DNA from: Nocardioides ungokensis
GTDB taxonomy: Bacteria; Actinomycetota; Actinomycetes; Propionibacteriales; Nocardioidaceae
Assembly: GCF_013466985.1 (NCBI RefSeq)
Contig: NZ_CP059164.1
Location: forward strand, 1,435,001 to 1,499,000
Length of the DNA: 64,000 nt
Direction of reading: 5' to 3'
Shown: one piece after another, positions 9,938 to 17,339 of the stretch
Position numbering within the stretch: position 1 is the first letter of the stretch
Layout of the letters: each line of letters opens with the position of its first letter
Program-made: the position numbers and the translations under genes
Notes under the pieces: generated by a model
Told to the model about the DNA's origin: nothing
The model's input: only the letters and a program-made list of their open reading frames with translations
Databases searched by the model: none

Positions 9938-10259
9938 GTTCGCCACCTACCTAGCGGAGTCCATAGCGGCTGTGTGCGACCCCGTGGCCGTGCTGCTGTT
10001 CGGCTCCTGGGCCAAGGCGCGGGCGGTCCCTTTCAGCGACGTGGATCTCGTCGTGGTGGTGGCGGAGCGGCCGACACCTGCGCTGCGCGCGGCGCTCTGC
10101 GATGCTGTCCACGGCGTCCCGATGCATGTCGACCTGTTGATCTGGACCGTTGCCGACGTCGCGGCGGGCCGGGCCGACCCGCACGGGTTCCGCGGCTCGG
10201 TGATGTCACACGCGGTTGTGCTCCACGGGGCATTGCCGCCGGTCCTGCCGCGGGCGTAG
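9930..10259 (+). CDS. small nucleotidyltransferase-fold protein (MNT-like)
   Basis: The 109-aa protein carries the minimal nucleotidyltransferase signature LFGSWAKARAVPFSDVDLVV: a GS pair followed at the usual spacing by DxD, with a third acidic position in VDLLIW. Such domains transfer NMP groups to proteins, RNA or small molecules and often act in toxin-antitoxin or antibiotic-modifying roles. Its ATG overlaps the end of the TcA-like gene by 8 nt, suggesting translational coupling. No HEPN partner follows directly. Whether it modifies the Tc protein, neutralises a toxin or is unrelated cannot be told from sequence. Confidence 0.75.
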   Translation: MHEFATYLAESIAAVCDPVAVLLFGSWAKARAVPFSDVDLVVVVAERPTPALRAALCDAVHGVPMHVDLLIWTVADVAAGRADPHGFRGSVMSHAVVLHGALPPVLPRA

Positions 10260-10363
10260 AGTGGAGGCACTGGAAGGACTTAAGAGTGTTGTATTGAAGA
10301 GTGTGAATCGTCTGGGAACAGAAATTCGCGTCATTGCAAGAAGCTTCCAGTTATCAGAAGAGT

Positions 10364-10386
10364 CCCCGGGTCTACCGGGGTCTTTT
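10364..10386 (+). terminator. rho-independent terminator after the Tc-like/nucleotidyltransferase genes
   Basis: CCCCGG, loop GTCTA and CCGGGG form a perfect 6-bp GC stem (10364-10380) followed directly by TCTTTT. It lies about 105 bases after the nucleotidyltransferase stop and closes the plus-strand Tc-like transcript. The DNA between the stop and the hairpin is noticeably richer in A and T than its surroundings and holds no gene that I can see. Confidence 0.75.
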
Positions 10387-10406
10387 CATGTGGCAGACCA
10401 GTTGCG

Positions 10407-10736
10407 TCAGCCAACGCCCGCATCGGCCCGCAGCAACTCGCATGCGAAGAGGGCGCCGCAGAAGAGCAGGGCAGCCCACAGCAACCAGATCATCCAGCCC
10501 CTCGTGTCCTCCATCGATGCGCCCACCAGTGCGCCGACCTCGCCGATGAGCGCCACGACGATGAACAAGCGGTGGAGCGTCATGGGAGAGACGACGTTGC
10601 CGGTTGTCTGTCTGCGGGCTCGGTCGGCCACCTTGGTCAGCAGCAGGATCGGTAGCAGGGCGCTGGCGTTGTTGAAGAAGTCTGGACCTAGCACCTCTAC
10701 CTCCAACTGAGTGATTGTCCGGTCATCGAATGGCAT
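10407..10736 (-). CDS. small three-helix membrane protein, unknown function
   Basis: The start is taken at MPFDDRTITQLE (ATG, complement of 10734-10736), because the upstream Arg-rich extension looks untranslated; the ribosome binding site is weak. The 109-aa product has three hydrophobic segments: FFNNASALLPILLLTKV, LFIVVALIGEVGALVG and MIWLLWAALLFCGALFA. It therefore probably sits in the cytoplasmic membrane with a short acidic N-terminus inside. No family is recognised. It is the first gene of the accessory region and is transcribed towards the terminator at 10364. Confidence 0.5.
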   Translation of the reverse strand: MPFDDRTITQLEVEVLGPDFFNNASALLPILLLTKVADRARRQTTGNVVSPMTLHRLFIVVALIGEVGALVGASMEDTRGWMIWLLWAALLFCGALFACELLRADAGVG

Positions 10737-10943
10737 CCGACCCGTGTCAGCTTGGCTGATGCTCCGACTGACGCGTCGAGCACGTCGCGCACGTCCTCGG
10801 CCTGCGCCTGAGCCAACGACCAGAATGCCCGTCATGCTGTGCTTGGTGATCAGCGTGCTGACGCCAACAACAGTTCGAGCGCGAGCGGGGCGTCAGAACT
10901 CAACGGCTTGTTGCTCGTGGGTCGCGTTGGCGCATGACGAGGT

Positions 10944-11540
10944 TCAGTCGTGGTCGACGTCCCAGGCCTTTCGGACCACGCGCCCGTCACGGTAAGTGAT
11001 GGAGGCCCATCTCCAGAACGCCATCATGTCGTAGTTGCGCGTCGTCTCGCCCGCGTACGACCCGGCGTCCAGGCCGGGATAGCCGACGATGTGGCGGACT
11101 CGGTCCCGGCTCATGCCGCGCTTGATACGACGGAACTCCGCGCGTGAGATGGTGGTTCTCAGTGTCTTCTCGGTGACACGCACGGTCTGGGTGCGGGTTG
11201 CCTTGGTAGTTCGACACCACGCCGTGGTCGTTGACCGGTACGTGCCGACCTTGACGCGAGGGAAGTACACCCCCGGCAGCGCGCCCTTCCATCGATACGT
11301 GCGGGTGTACCCAGTCGCCGTGTTCTTGAGGACCCATCGCACGCGTGGTTCGACCCTGTAGTTGGTGCAGGAGACGTAAGGGTTCTCGATTCCGCCCTTG
11401 CCGTTGATGGGGGCACGGAATCCTTGCGCGTCCTGGATAACCGGCTTCGATCCACCTTGGGCGGATGCGCCTCCAGCGAACAAGGCCACGGCCAGCGCAG
11501 CCGCCGTGATTGCGACAGTAATCCTGTGAGGTGTCTGCAT
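10944..11540 (-). CDS. secreted protein with a C-terminal BLIP-like repeat
   Basis: The ATG at 11540 is preceded by GGGAGGG with a 6-nt gap, which is stronger than any upstream start. Residues 1-28 form a Sec signal peptide (basic start, AITAAALAVALFAGG, then ASA). The mature part has a Tyr/Thr-rich beta region with two Cys that could form a disulfide. It ends with ISRAEFRRIKRGMSRDRV followed by IVGYPG, the pattern of BLIP/SmpA-like tandem-fold repeats common in exported actinobacterial proteins. Length is 198 aa. The role is probably extracellular and structural or inhibitory, but no specific partner is evident. Confidence 0.75.
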   Translation of the reverse strand: MQTPHRITVAITAAALAVALFAGGASAQGGSKPVIQDAQGFRAPINGKGGIENPYVSCTNYRVEPRVRWVLKNTATGYTRTYRWKGALPGVYFPRVKVGTYRSTTTAWCRTTKATRTQTVRVTEKTLRTTISRAEFRRIKRGMSRDRVRHIVGYPGLDAGSYAGETTRNYDMMAFWRWASITYRDGRVVRKAWDVDHD

Positions 11541-11991
11541 GTGCGTCCCTCCCGAACCGGAACCGTGACGCGGGCCCGCCACGCCTCTGCAGGCTACCCC
11601 GGGCGCCGCCGGAGATCCGAAGCTTTTGCGCACCCGAGGCGGACGCCCCGGCTACCAAGCGCCGACGCTGACACCAGCAGTCTGTTAGTGCAGCCGGCGT
11701 GTCCAGCCGAGGACATGGCGGAATGCGGGACGTCTGGCGCGTAGCGTGCGAGCAGACGCACGGCCCGACGAGGCACAAGGTACTCGCGCCAGGACATGGG
11801 CCGGGAAGATGTCAGACTTCCCGCGGACTTCCAGTTCGAGTGCGTGACGGGCATACAGCCCGAGGTTCAGGACCGACTGGCCGGGGCGACGTCCTTCGCC
11901 TCAAAGGGACCTGGCATGCGGCGGTAGGACGCGGAATCGAGCCGCACGGGGGACCTAACGTGACGCGGAGGTGGCCGACACGCTGGCACGG
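11541..11991. other. 451-bp intergenic stretch with hairpin-motif copy 1
   Basis: Between two minus-strand genes I see no convincing coding frame. The only structured element is copy 1 of the dispersed motif at 11918-11932, flanked by short arms (GTCCTTCGCC on the left against GGCGGTAGGAC on the right) and by an ACCTAAC heptamer at 11953-11959. Confidence 0.4.
11918..11932 (+). repeat. dispersed hairpin motif, copy 1
   Basis: GCGGCGGTAGGACGC. The left arm GTCCTTCGCC (11891-11900) can pair with GGCGGTAGGAC with internal mismatches. It sits 60 bases beyond the stop of the minus-strand gene that ends at 11992. It is one of six similar copies, all in the same orientation, found between 11.9 and 17.3 kb. 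Confidence 0.6.
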
Positions 11992-12150
11992 TCAGGCCGC
12001 GGGCGACTTCGCGGGCAGACAGACGATAATGAGCACGCCGATCAGACCAAGCAGGGCCCCAAGGGCAACGCCTTCCGCCTTGCGATTCTTATTCGTCCCG
12101 ATGAGTCCGCCGATGATGGCGCAGACAAGCCAAACAACTAGGAAAGTCAT
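11992..12150 (-). CDS. small membrane protein, unknown function
   Basis: The 52-aa product from ATG 12150 is almost entirely hydrophobic (FLVVWLVCAIIGGLIG, then a short NKNRKAEG loop, then ALGALLGLIGVLIIVCLP). It resembles the many two-helix mini-proteins of actinobacteria with Gly-rich helices. A longer version from 12237 is possible, but its extra 29 residues are not membrane-like. No clear ribosome binding site supports either start. Function unknown. Confidence 0.5.
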   Translation of the reverse strand: MTFLVVWLVCAIIGGLIGTNKNRKAEGVALGALLGLIGVLIIVCLPAKSPAA

Positions 12151-12288
12151 TAGAACGGCCCCGATGGATAGGTTGGTGAGGCCACCAATCGTCGCAGGCG
12201 ACCAAGGTTTCCGCGGGAGAAACGGAACAGAACGCACTACTTAGCCCGGTTCACTCAACGAACTGGGCACCCGGGTCTTCGCCCATGG

Positions 12289-12303
12289 GCGGCGGTATGA
12301 CGC
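12289..12303 (+). repeat. dispersed hairpin motif, copy 2
   Basis: GCGGCGGTATGACGC. It forms the right arm of a long imperfect hairpin from about 12262 to 12316: outer stem ACTGGG/CCCAGT, then CCCG/CGGG, then GTC/GAC and CGCC/GGCG around CATG. It lies 112 bases before the HEPN-like gene at 12415. A GTTGGGC heptamer follows at 12368-12374. Confidence 0.6.
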
Positions 12304-12414
12304 ACGGGAACCCAGTCCAGGCTCCGATTCGCCATCCGGTGTCCTGGTACAGGGTCAAGCCCCGCCGGTTGGGCGCGACCTGCGTGAGCCGTTACCACCT
12401 GCGGCGGCCTCGAG

Positions 12415-13397
12415 ATGGTGAACGATATGCGGGTGACTAAGGAAGTGAATGGACCTAAGGGTGTCGATGCGGCTTTCGCCTCGCAGTTCATGTCGGCGTT
12501 CCAAACCAACGGCCTCCAGGTGCACCTGCTGGAGGCCTCCACAGTTGCTCTGAGTGAGGCGCTCGCGAACGTTGACGAGCCGGTGGTCTCAGCCCGCAAT
12601 GCAGGACTTGCTCTTGAGTTGCTCGCCAAGGCCGTGATCTTCGGGCGGGAGCGCGGCGCGCTCAGCGGAGCCCCCAAGAAGTACCGTGAGGCCGCGGTCG
12701 CGTTCCTCGAGGGGCGCGGCCACCCGGACGTGTGGTCCTTAGCCGACGTCACCACGGTCAATGGCACTACTGCTGTGGAAACGGCGTACGACCTTATTGG
12801 AGCCGAGCCTCCCGAAAAGGCGCGTGTCGATGCTGTGTTCCGCCCCCGGAACCGAGCGGTCCACATGGCTCAGGCCGACCAAGCTGCAAGCCTGGGTGCC
12901 CTTGCCGAGACGATGCGGCTGGGCGTGCCACTCCTCGAGGACCTGCGGCTGAGCATTATTGAGTGGCTCCAAGAGGACTCGGGCATGGGGGAGATCGCCA
13001 CCGCGATCCTGAAGAGCAATGGGTCGGCTCGCGCGCCGATTGCGTTCGCGAAGAAGTGGAGAGCATCGAACGAGTGGCTTTCAATGATGAGCGACTGCCC
13101 GCCGATGTCCTGCGCGACTTGGCGGCTGACCCGAGAGTGAAGCCAGACGCTGATGACCCTTTCCTGAGCCAGTGCCCAACCGGTGGGCACTTTGCGTGGT
13201 TCGAGCTCGACGCGGAACTCAGCGATGTCCAGGAGGATGAGAGCTCGGTCGAATATGACCTGTACCTCGGCTACCTACATTGCCCGTTGTGCGGTCTGGA
13301 AGTCGAGTACGCGGAGCTTGAGGAACTTGGACACGGGGCGCCTGTCGGGCGCCGGTATCGCGAGCGTGACGGCGACGTTACGGTCGACTCGTTCTGA
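12415..13397 (+). pseudogene. HEPN-like protein with a C-terminal zinc-ribbon-like tail, interrupted by one frameshift
   Basis: The first frame (12415-13140) is mainly helical and holds RNRAVHMA, an R-x4-H motif typical of HEPN domains, near residue 152. Around 13055 the frame must drop by one base. The continuation reads EEVESIERVAFNDERLPADV and then CPTGGHFAWFELD and YLHCPLCGLEVEY, which supply a Cys/His set like a zinc ribbon. The restored protein has about 327 residues. HEPN proteins are often metal-independent RNases of defence or toxin systems, but many are only helical adaptors; activity here is inference. ATG 12427 is an alternative start. The break is probably a sequencing error. Confidence 0.6.
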
Positions 13398-13565
13398 GGG
13401 AGCGGACACGCATGAGCTGCCGGCTGGCACATCTGCAGCGGCTGTGGTGCAAGTTGGCGACGGCTTCACGGCACGTTGTCCATGCGGGGGCAGGTGAGCA
13501 CAAACGAGCGCGACCGGCGCCTGCATCGACTTGGAATGCAGGCTCGACCGTTGCTGCCCGCTGGT

Positions 13566-13581
13566 TGGGCACTTCGGTGCC
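13566..13581 (+). other. perfect UUCG-tetraloop hairpin
   Basis: GGGCAC-TTCG-GTGCCC is a perfect 6-bp stem with a TTCG loop, the most stable RNA tetraloop class. It lies immediately left of motif copy 3 and overlaps a GTTGGGC heptamer (13564-13570). No T-run follows, so it is not a simple terminator. It sits in the 321-bp gap between the HEPN/zinc-ribbon gene and the next HEPN gene, where I see no gene. Confidence 0.5.
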
Positions 13582-13592
13582 CGCCTATGTAT

Positions 13593-13607
13593 GCGGCGGT
13601 AAGACGC
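13593..13607 (+). repeat. dispersed hairpin motif, copy 3
   Basis: GCGGCGGTAAGACGC. The surrounding arms GGTGC-CCGCC (13575-13584) and GGCGG-taaga-C-GCACC pair, with TAAGAC bulged on the right side, around the loop TATGTATGC. It lies 112 bases before the gene that starts at 13719. Confidence 0.65.
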
Positions 13608-13718
13608 ACCTCTCGGATTGGGTCGCGACCTTGTCGACTTGGCACACGAGTGGGGAGCAGCGCGGCGGTCAAACGCAAGCCCACACCGGATCAGCGACAA
13701 GCCTGAGAGGCTGTGCGG

Positions 13719-14288
13719 GTGAAGGACGAGCCAACTGACCAGGCGGACGATTCCAGGTTTCGCCGGGTGATGCGTCACCGGTTAGCCGCGTGGATCCATC
13801 TTGCCGGTGAGCGCCTAGCGGCCTTGGAAGCCGCTGACCAACGGATGACCAGAGCAGGAATGGACACAAGACTTCGAGTCAACCTCCACCGTCACGGGCG
13901 ACACGAAGAGTGGGAGGCGGCCGTTGGCTCTCGGCCCGACGTGCTCACGAGAGGACATCTTTGGGACACGCAGAATGCCACCTACCTGGTGGTCGTTGTC
14001 TTGGCTCAGATAGAGAAGGCCAGTTCGCTATTACCCGGCGATGACATTCCTGCGTATCCAGATCCCCGAGACGTCCGATTGTGGCGCAATGTGCTCGAAC
14101 ACTGGGAAGACGATGCCGGACCTTCGTTGACACGACTGTTGGAATTGGAGCCGGGATTCGACAGTTCGACTATCCACTACGGCGGCTCGCGGACTGGCAT
14201 CGGGCACTTGTCAACAGACCAGGTTCGGGCGTGGCTAGACGATGTTCTGACCGCGATCGAGGAAGCATCCGTGAGGACGCACAGATAG
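13719..14288 (+). CDS. HEPN-like hypothetical protein
   Basis: GTG 13719 is preferred over GTG 13713 because GAGAGG at 13705-13710 then has an 8-nt spacer. The 189-aa protein is soluble and mostly helical. The segment TYLVVVVLAQIEKASSLL followed by RDVRLWRNVLEHWEDD is the classic shape of a small HEPN protein, with the R-x4-H motif RNVLEH near residue 125. It may act as an RNase toxin or an RNA-binding helper. No antitoxin or nucleotidyltransferase gene adjoins it. It is the second of three HEPN-like genes in 3.5 kb. Confidence 0.6.
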   Translation: MKDEPTDQADDSRFRRVMRHRLAAWIHLAGERLAALEAADQRMTRAGMDTRLRVNLHRHGRHEEWEAAVGSRPDVLTRGHLWDTQNATYLVVVVLAQIEKASSLLPGDDIPAYPDPRDVRLWRNVLEHWEDDAGPSLTRLLELEPGFDSSTIHYGGSRTGIGHLSTDQVRAWLDDVLTAIEEASVRTHR

Positions 14289-14713
14289 TCCCCCGAGCGG
14301 AAGATCCCGTGTACGGCGAACCTGCGCGAGATTCAGAGTGAGTTGACCGCGTAGCCCGGTCGCGGCGGAATGCCGCACCCGTGTGCCCGTGTGATCGGAC
14401 CCCGCGGGCGTTTCGTCGCTGTCCTGTCGCTCAACCCCCAACGCGAGGCACGAACGCCACAGCTGCCATGGACACTCCCAACGGCGGCGGTAGGACGCTG
14501 GTTGCGTTGATCGACTGATCCCGCTGGTATGTCCGCGCGGTTTCCTTGCCGACTGTGCCACTGGCGGCACCGACGCCGCCGGCTGAAGCGGCTCTGACCC
14601 CTTCAGCCCTCGGCGGGCGCGGGGACAGGGTCAGCGCGGCACTTCGAAAGGTTTCGCCAGGTGCCACTGGTGGACTCTCCGTCCTGCTCGATCGGGTGAT
14701 GACTGTTGGAGCC
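14289..14713. other. 425-bp intergenic stretch with hairpin-motif copy 4
   Basis: This lies between converging genes (stops at 14288 and 14714). I see no coding frame. It holds motif copy 4 and its imperfect palindromic arms from about 14427 to 14512. Confidence 0.4.
14484..14498 (+). repeat. dispersed hairpin motif, copy 4
   Basis: GCGGCGGTAGGACGC. The wider element can fold from TCAACCCCCAACGC (about 14430) to GCTGGTTGCGTTGA (about 14510), with CAACGC/GCGTTG paired on the outside and CGCC/GGCG inside. Folding is imperfect, and the loop contains CCATGG. Confidence 0.55.
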
Positions 14714-15877
14714 TCACCCGCGTGGGCGCTTGGTGACCCCGCCGCCGGCGCCGAAGTTGCTGATCGGCACGGTGGTCTCATCAACAGCCGTCCAGCCATC
14801 ACCCGAGACGATCCGGTAGTCCATGTCCCGCATCCGGCGCGACCAATCTGCGCCGTGATCCACCTGGTGACCGTGGGCGAGATTCATCAGTACGTAGTCG
14901 AAGGCGCTTCCGATCGCGTCGGCGACCTTGGAGTCATCGTCGACGGCGCTGAAGGTGAATCCGACGTGATGACCTCCGTGTGCTTCCAGATGCACGAGCA
15001 GTCGGCCGACATCGTTGCTCTCCACGTCGCGCCACAACGCGGGTACGTCGATGCCTCGACCACGTTTGAAGAAGTCGACGTGCCACAGGTGGCCGGGGGT
15101 CCCGGCAATCCTTGTCGGGCTTCGCTCGGCCCAAGTGCGCGTACTTACCCGCACTCGGATTCGCGCTTCGTACTGGCGATCCGCGTGTGCCACGAGCCGA
15201 CGAGCATCCTCGTGCTCGCCGAGAATCCAGCCGGTCGTCACCGCATCGCTGTACAAGGCGGCATCAGGGACGTGCCGGTCGTTGTACGTGCTCAGGGCCT
15301 TGAACGTCCCCCCTTCGAGATCGCGCAGCACCTGCTCGAGCCGGCCCAGGTCGTCAGCATGTGGACGGCGCATGTGTCCGATCCTGTGGCGAATCCTCTT
15401 GAGGTCAACCTGGCGACCTTGCCACGACGCCTTCTCGAACAACGCGTAGCCGATCTGGTCCCAGAAACGCTCGATCAATTCGACGACTTGGCTGTAGTCC
15501 AGATACGCGAGAGGGTTATCGCTGTCCGGGCCGGCCATGTGCGTGTACACGGCGTCCTGCTCCAAGCGGAGATTTGCAGCCTTCACAGCGTCGATCCACT
15601 TAGTCCCATGCAACGCCCTGAGCTCGACGTAGGCAAGCGATCGAAGCCAGCACTCCAACTGCCACCAACGTGCGTACAGCGCTGCGGAAGTGTCCTCCAT
15701 GAAGCCCGGAATAACTGCGCGAAGGGCCGCTTCTGCCGTCGATCCCAGCCAGGGCGATTCCTCGATGCCGAAGGGGGCGTGACCTGACTCGCCTTCGAGG
15801 GCGGGTTGTTGTTCCGAATGCCGTTCGGGCTGCTCGGTCGGCTGACCGATGGGGCGTCGGTCCTCAGGACTGGTCAC
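14714..15877 (-). CDS. Swt1-type HEPN-like protein
   Basis: GTG 15877 is chosen because GAGGAG lies about 7 nt upstream. The 387-aa protein has a helical N-terminal half with LECWLRSLAYVELRALHG, a tyrosine-rich stretch LAYLDYSQVVELIERFW and then RIRHRIGHMRRPHADDL. The last contains R-x4-H (RHRIGH) in the context seen in Swt1-type HEPN domains. The second half is a mixed alpha/beta region ending in GWTAVDETTVP. HEPN domains of this type occur in RNA-quality and anti-phage proteins; the specific role here is unknown. It is transcribed opposite to the neighbouring HEPN genes. Confidence 0.65.
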   Translation of the reverse strand: MTSPEDRRPIGQPTEQPERHSEQQPALEGESGHAPFGIEESPWLGSTAEAALRAVIPGFMEDTSAALYARWWQLECWLRSLAYVELRALHGTKWIDAVKAANLRLEQDAVYTHMAGPDSDNPLAYLDYSQVVELIERFWDQIGYALFEKASWQGRQVDLKRIRHRIGHMRRPHADDLGRLEQVLRDLEGGTFKALSTYNDRHVPDAALYSDAVTTGWILGEHEDARRLVAHADRQYEARIRVRVSTRTWAERSPTRIAGTPGHLWHVDFFKRGRGIDVPALWRDVESNDVGRLLVHLEAHGGHHVGFTFSAVDDDSKVADAIGSAFDYVLMNLAHGHQVDHGADWSRRMRDMDYRIVSGDGWTAVDETTVPISNFGAGGGVTKRPRG

Positions 15878-16293
15878 TTCGGTTCTCCTCGCTGGACGGT
15901 GAGCACAAGTTTGGCTCACGATGAAGACCGCGCTGCCGCTGGCCTTTGAACCGGCTGCGACTTAGTGCCGGGACATGCGGCACGCCTTGTTTCGCTCGCG
16001 ATTCACTTAGCGTCAAGCCCGCAGCCTGGTCAGTTAGGTTCCGGTGCTGGGTTGCAGATCGAGACGTAATTCGGCTGCGAGCGGTGACGTCCCGTTCGTC
16101 AGGCCGCCAGTCTCTTACGTTCACGCGGACAGGCGGCGCAATGACGCAGGCTCGCTATCCGCCGGTCCGTGAGGTGTGCCCGTGTGCCGTCCGCCGGACC
16201 GCTCGGCTCCACCGTCCAGCCGTCCTCGAGCCTTGCGTCAGTCTTGCGGGTTTCCGGAGCCTCCCTTGTGGTGACCCTAGTTAGGTTTACCTC

Positions 16294-16325
16294 GAACCGC
16301 CGGAGACCCGAGACTCCGGCGGTTC
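16294..16325 (+). terminator. orphan perfect 12-bp hairpin, terminator-like
   Basis: GAACCGCCGGAG, loop ACCCGAGA and CTCCGGCGGTTC pair perfectly, followed by ATTACATTT. The shape is that of a terminator, but no plus-strand gene ends nearby, and the minus-strand HEPN gene starts 417 bases to the left. It may be left from a deleted gene or act as a transcription barrier. Confidence 0.5.
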
Positions 16326-16373
16326 ATTACATTTGGGACCCGTCTGCCACCTTGGTTGGCCTCCGCCCGGCTG

Positions 16374-16388
16374 GCGGCGGTAAGACAC
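16374..16388 (+). repeat. dispersed hairpin motif, copy 5
   Basis: GCGGCGGTAAGACAC. Outer arms TCTGCC (about 16343) and GGCAGA (about 16397), and inner arms CCGCC and GGCGG, can pair. It lies between the minus-strand HEPN gene and the Lsr2-like gene. Confidence 0.6.
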
Positions 16389-16794
16389 AGCCTTAGGGCA
16401 GATCGGAGCCAGATCCCGTCTCGCTTTCCTCGGCGCCACGAAGTTTCGTTGAATGCAGAACCTGCGGCCCGGACGCCTGACAGTCTTGAGTGGTGAGACG
16501 GACCTCCAAGTAGGAGCGCACACCGTCAGAGCTGCTCACTTGCACATCCCGGCATCCTGATGCGGACTGGCAACCCTGAACGCAATAGGTGGCCAGTCGA
16601 GCATCGAAAGCACCTTGCCAAACTCAGAGTGACTCTGGGCGAGTTCGATCGAACGTCCTGACAAGCCGTTGTCGTCTCGTCCCATGCGCTTTCCGTGCGG
16701 AAGACATCGGTCTCGGCGGTATCCCGAGATTCTTGTGGTGCCCATGTCTCTTTGGACTTGGCTACGCTCCTGTCAGGGAGAGAGGGAACCCAAC

Positions 16795-17133
16795 ATGGCA
16801 CAAGTAACCATGACGATCTGCGACCGTCACCACCAGCGAGGTGAGGAAGTGCCGGGCACAACTCGGCGTTTCGCCATCGATGCGTTCAAGACGACCGCCG
16901 ACCTGTGTGACGAGTGCTACGAGAAGGAGGTCGGACCGCTTCTCGAGTTCTTGCGCAGCGTGACCCGAACAACGATCGCCAAGCGGCCGGCCAGACCGGT
17001 CAACCGCTCGCGGAAGTCGAAGCTGGACAGTTCGGCCGTGCGTGCATGGGCGTTGGAGAACAGTATCGACGTATCTCCGCGGGGCAGGATCCGACAGGAC
17101 GTGATTGACAAGTACCAAGCCGCGCAGTCCTGA
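16795..17133 (+). CDS. Lsr2-like DNA-binding protein with an N-terminal Cys/His zinc-binding-like module
   Basis: ATG 16795 follows a GGGAGAGAGGG region with a workable spacing. The C-terminal 35 residues, VRAWALENSIDVSPRGRI followed by VIDKYQAAQ, are the Lsr2 DNA-binding domain with the RGR minor-groove hook. The N-terminus differs from Lsr2: ICDRHH and DLCDECYEKE form a Cys/His pattern like a small zinc-binding treble clef in place of the oligomerisation domain. Length is 112 aa. Lsr2 silences AT-rich foreign DNA, and a paralog inside an accessory region may do the same for this element. Confidence 0.8.
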   Translation: MAQVTMTICDRHHQRGEEVPGTTRRFAIDAFKTTADLCDECYEKEVGPLLEFLRSVTRTTIAKRPARPVNRSRKSKLDSSAVRAWALENSIDVSPRGRIRQDVIDKYQAAQS

Positions 17134-17261
17134 CGAAGTGACTCGAGCCTGTCGCGGTGCTGAGTGCCGGCTGTCGGGCCCGACGCCTGGAAGTGGACAG
17201 ATTCTCCGCCGACAGCCATCTGAACATGATGCCGAGCCATCAGCCGATTGGTGGACGGCAA

Positions 17262-17276
17262 GCGGCGGTTTGACGC
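17262..17276 (+). repeat. dispersed hairpin motif, copy 6
   Basis: GCGGCGGTTTGACGC. The right side continues to GCACC as in copy 3, and GGTGGACGGC stands on the left. Pairing is weaker than in the other copies. It lies 64 bases before the EEP-nuclease start, in the short gap after the Lsr2-like gene. Confidence 0.5.
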
Positions 17277-17339
17277 ACCCTCCAAGGCCGAACGCTGGGT
17301 TCGGGAGCGGGACGAGTCGACACCCGGCAGGATCTTCAC

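Larger units (their letters stand above)
15878..16794. other. 917-bp stretch without a supported gene
   Basis: Open frames here have poor codon usage and no ribosome binding sites. It contains a perfect 12-bp hairpin (16294-16325), motif copy 5 (16374-16388) and two GTTAGGT heptamers (16033-16039 and 16280-16286). The promoter of the Lsr2-like gene must lie at its right end, but no convincing -35/-10 pair was found. Confidence 0.45.

Noticed and set aside
10260..10363. AT-richer stretch after the nucleotidyltransferase as a small RNA
   Set aside because: Only the terminal hairpin is structured; no promoter of its own could be supported.
15946..16284. 112-aa plus-strand frame in the gene-poor gap
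   Set aside because: No ribosome binding site, codon use unlike the neighbours and no domain pattern.
11918..17276. Classical integron with attC sites
   Set aside because: No integron integrase in the window, and the heptamers near the motifs do not flank them as consistent RYYYAAC/GTTRRRY pairs; kept only as a hypothesis.
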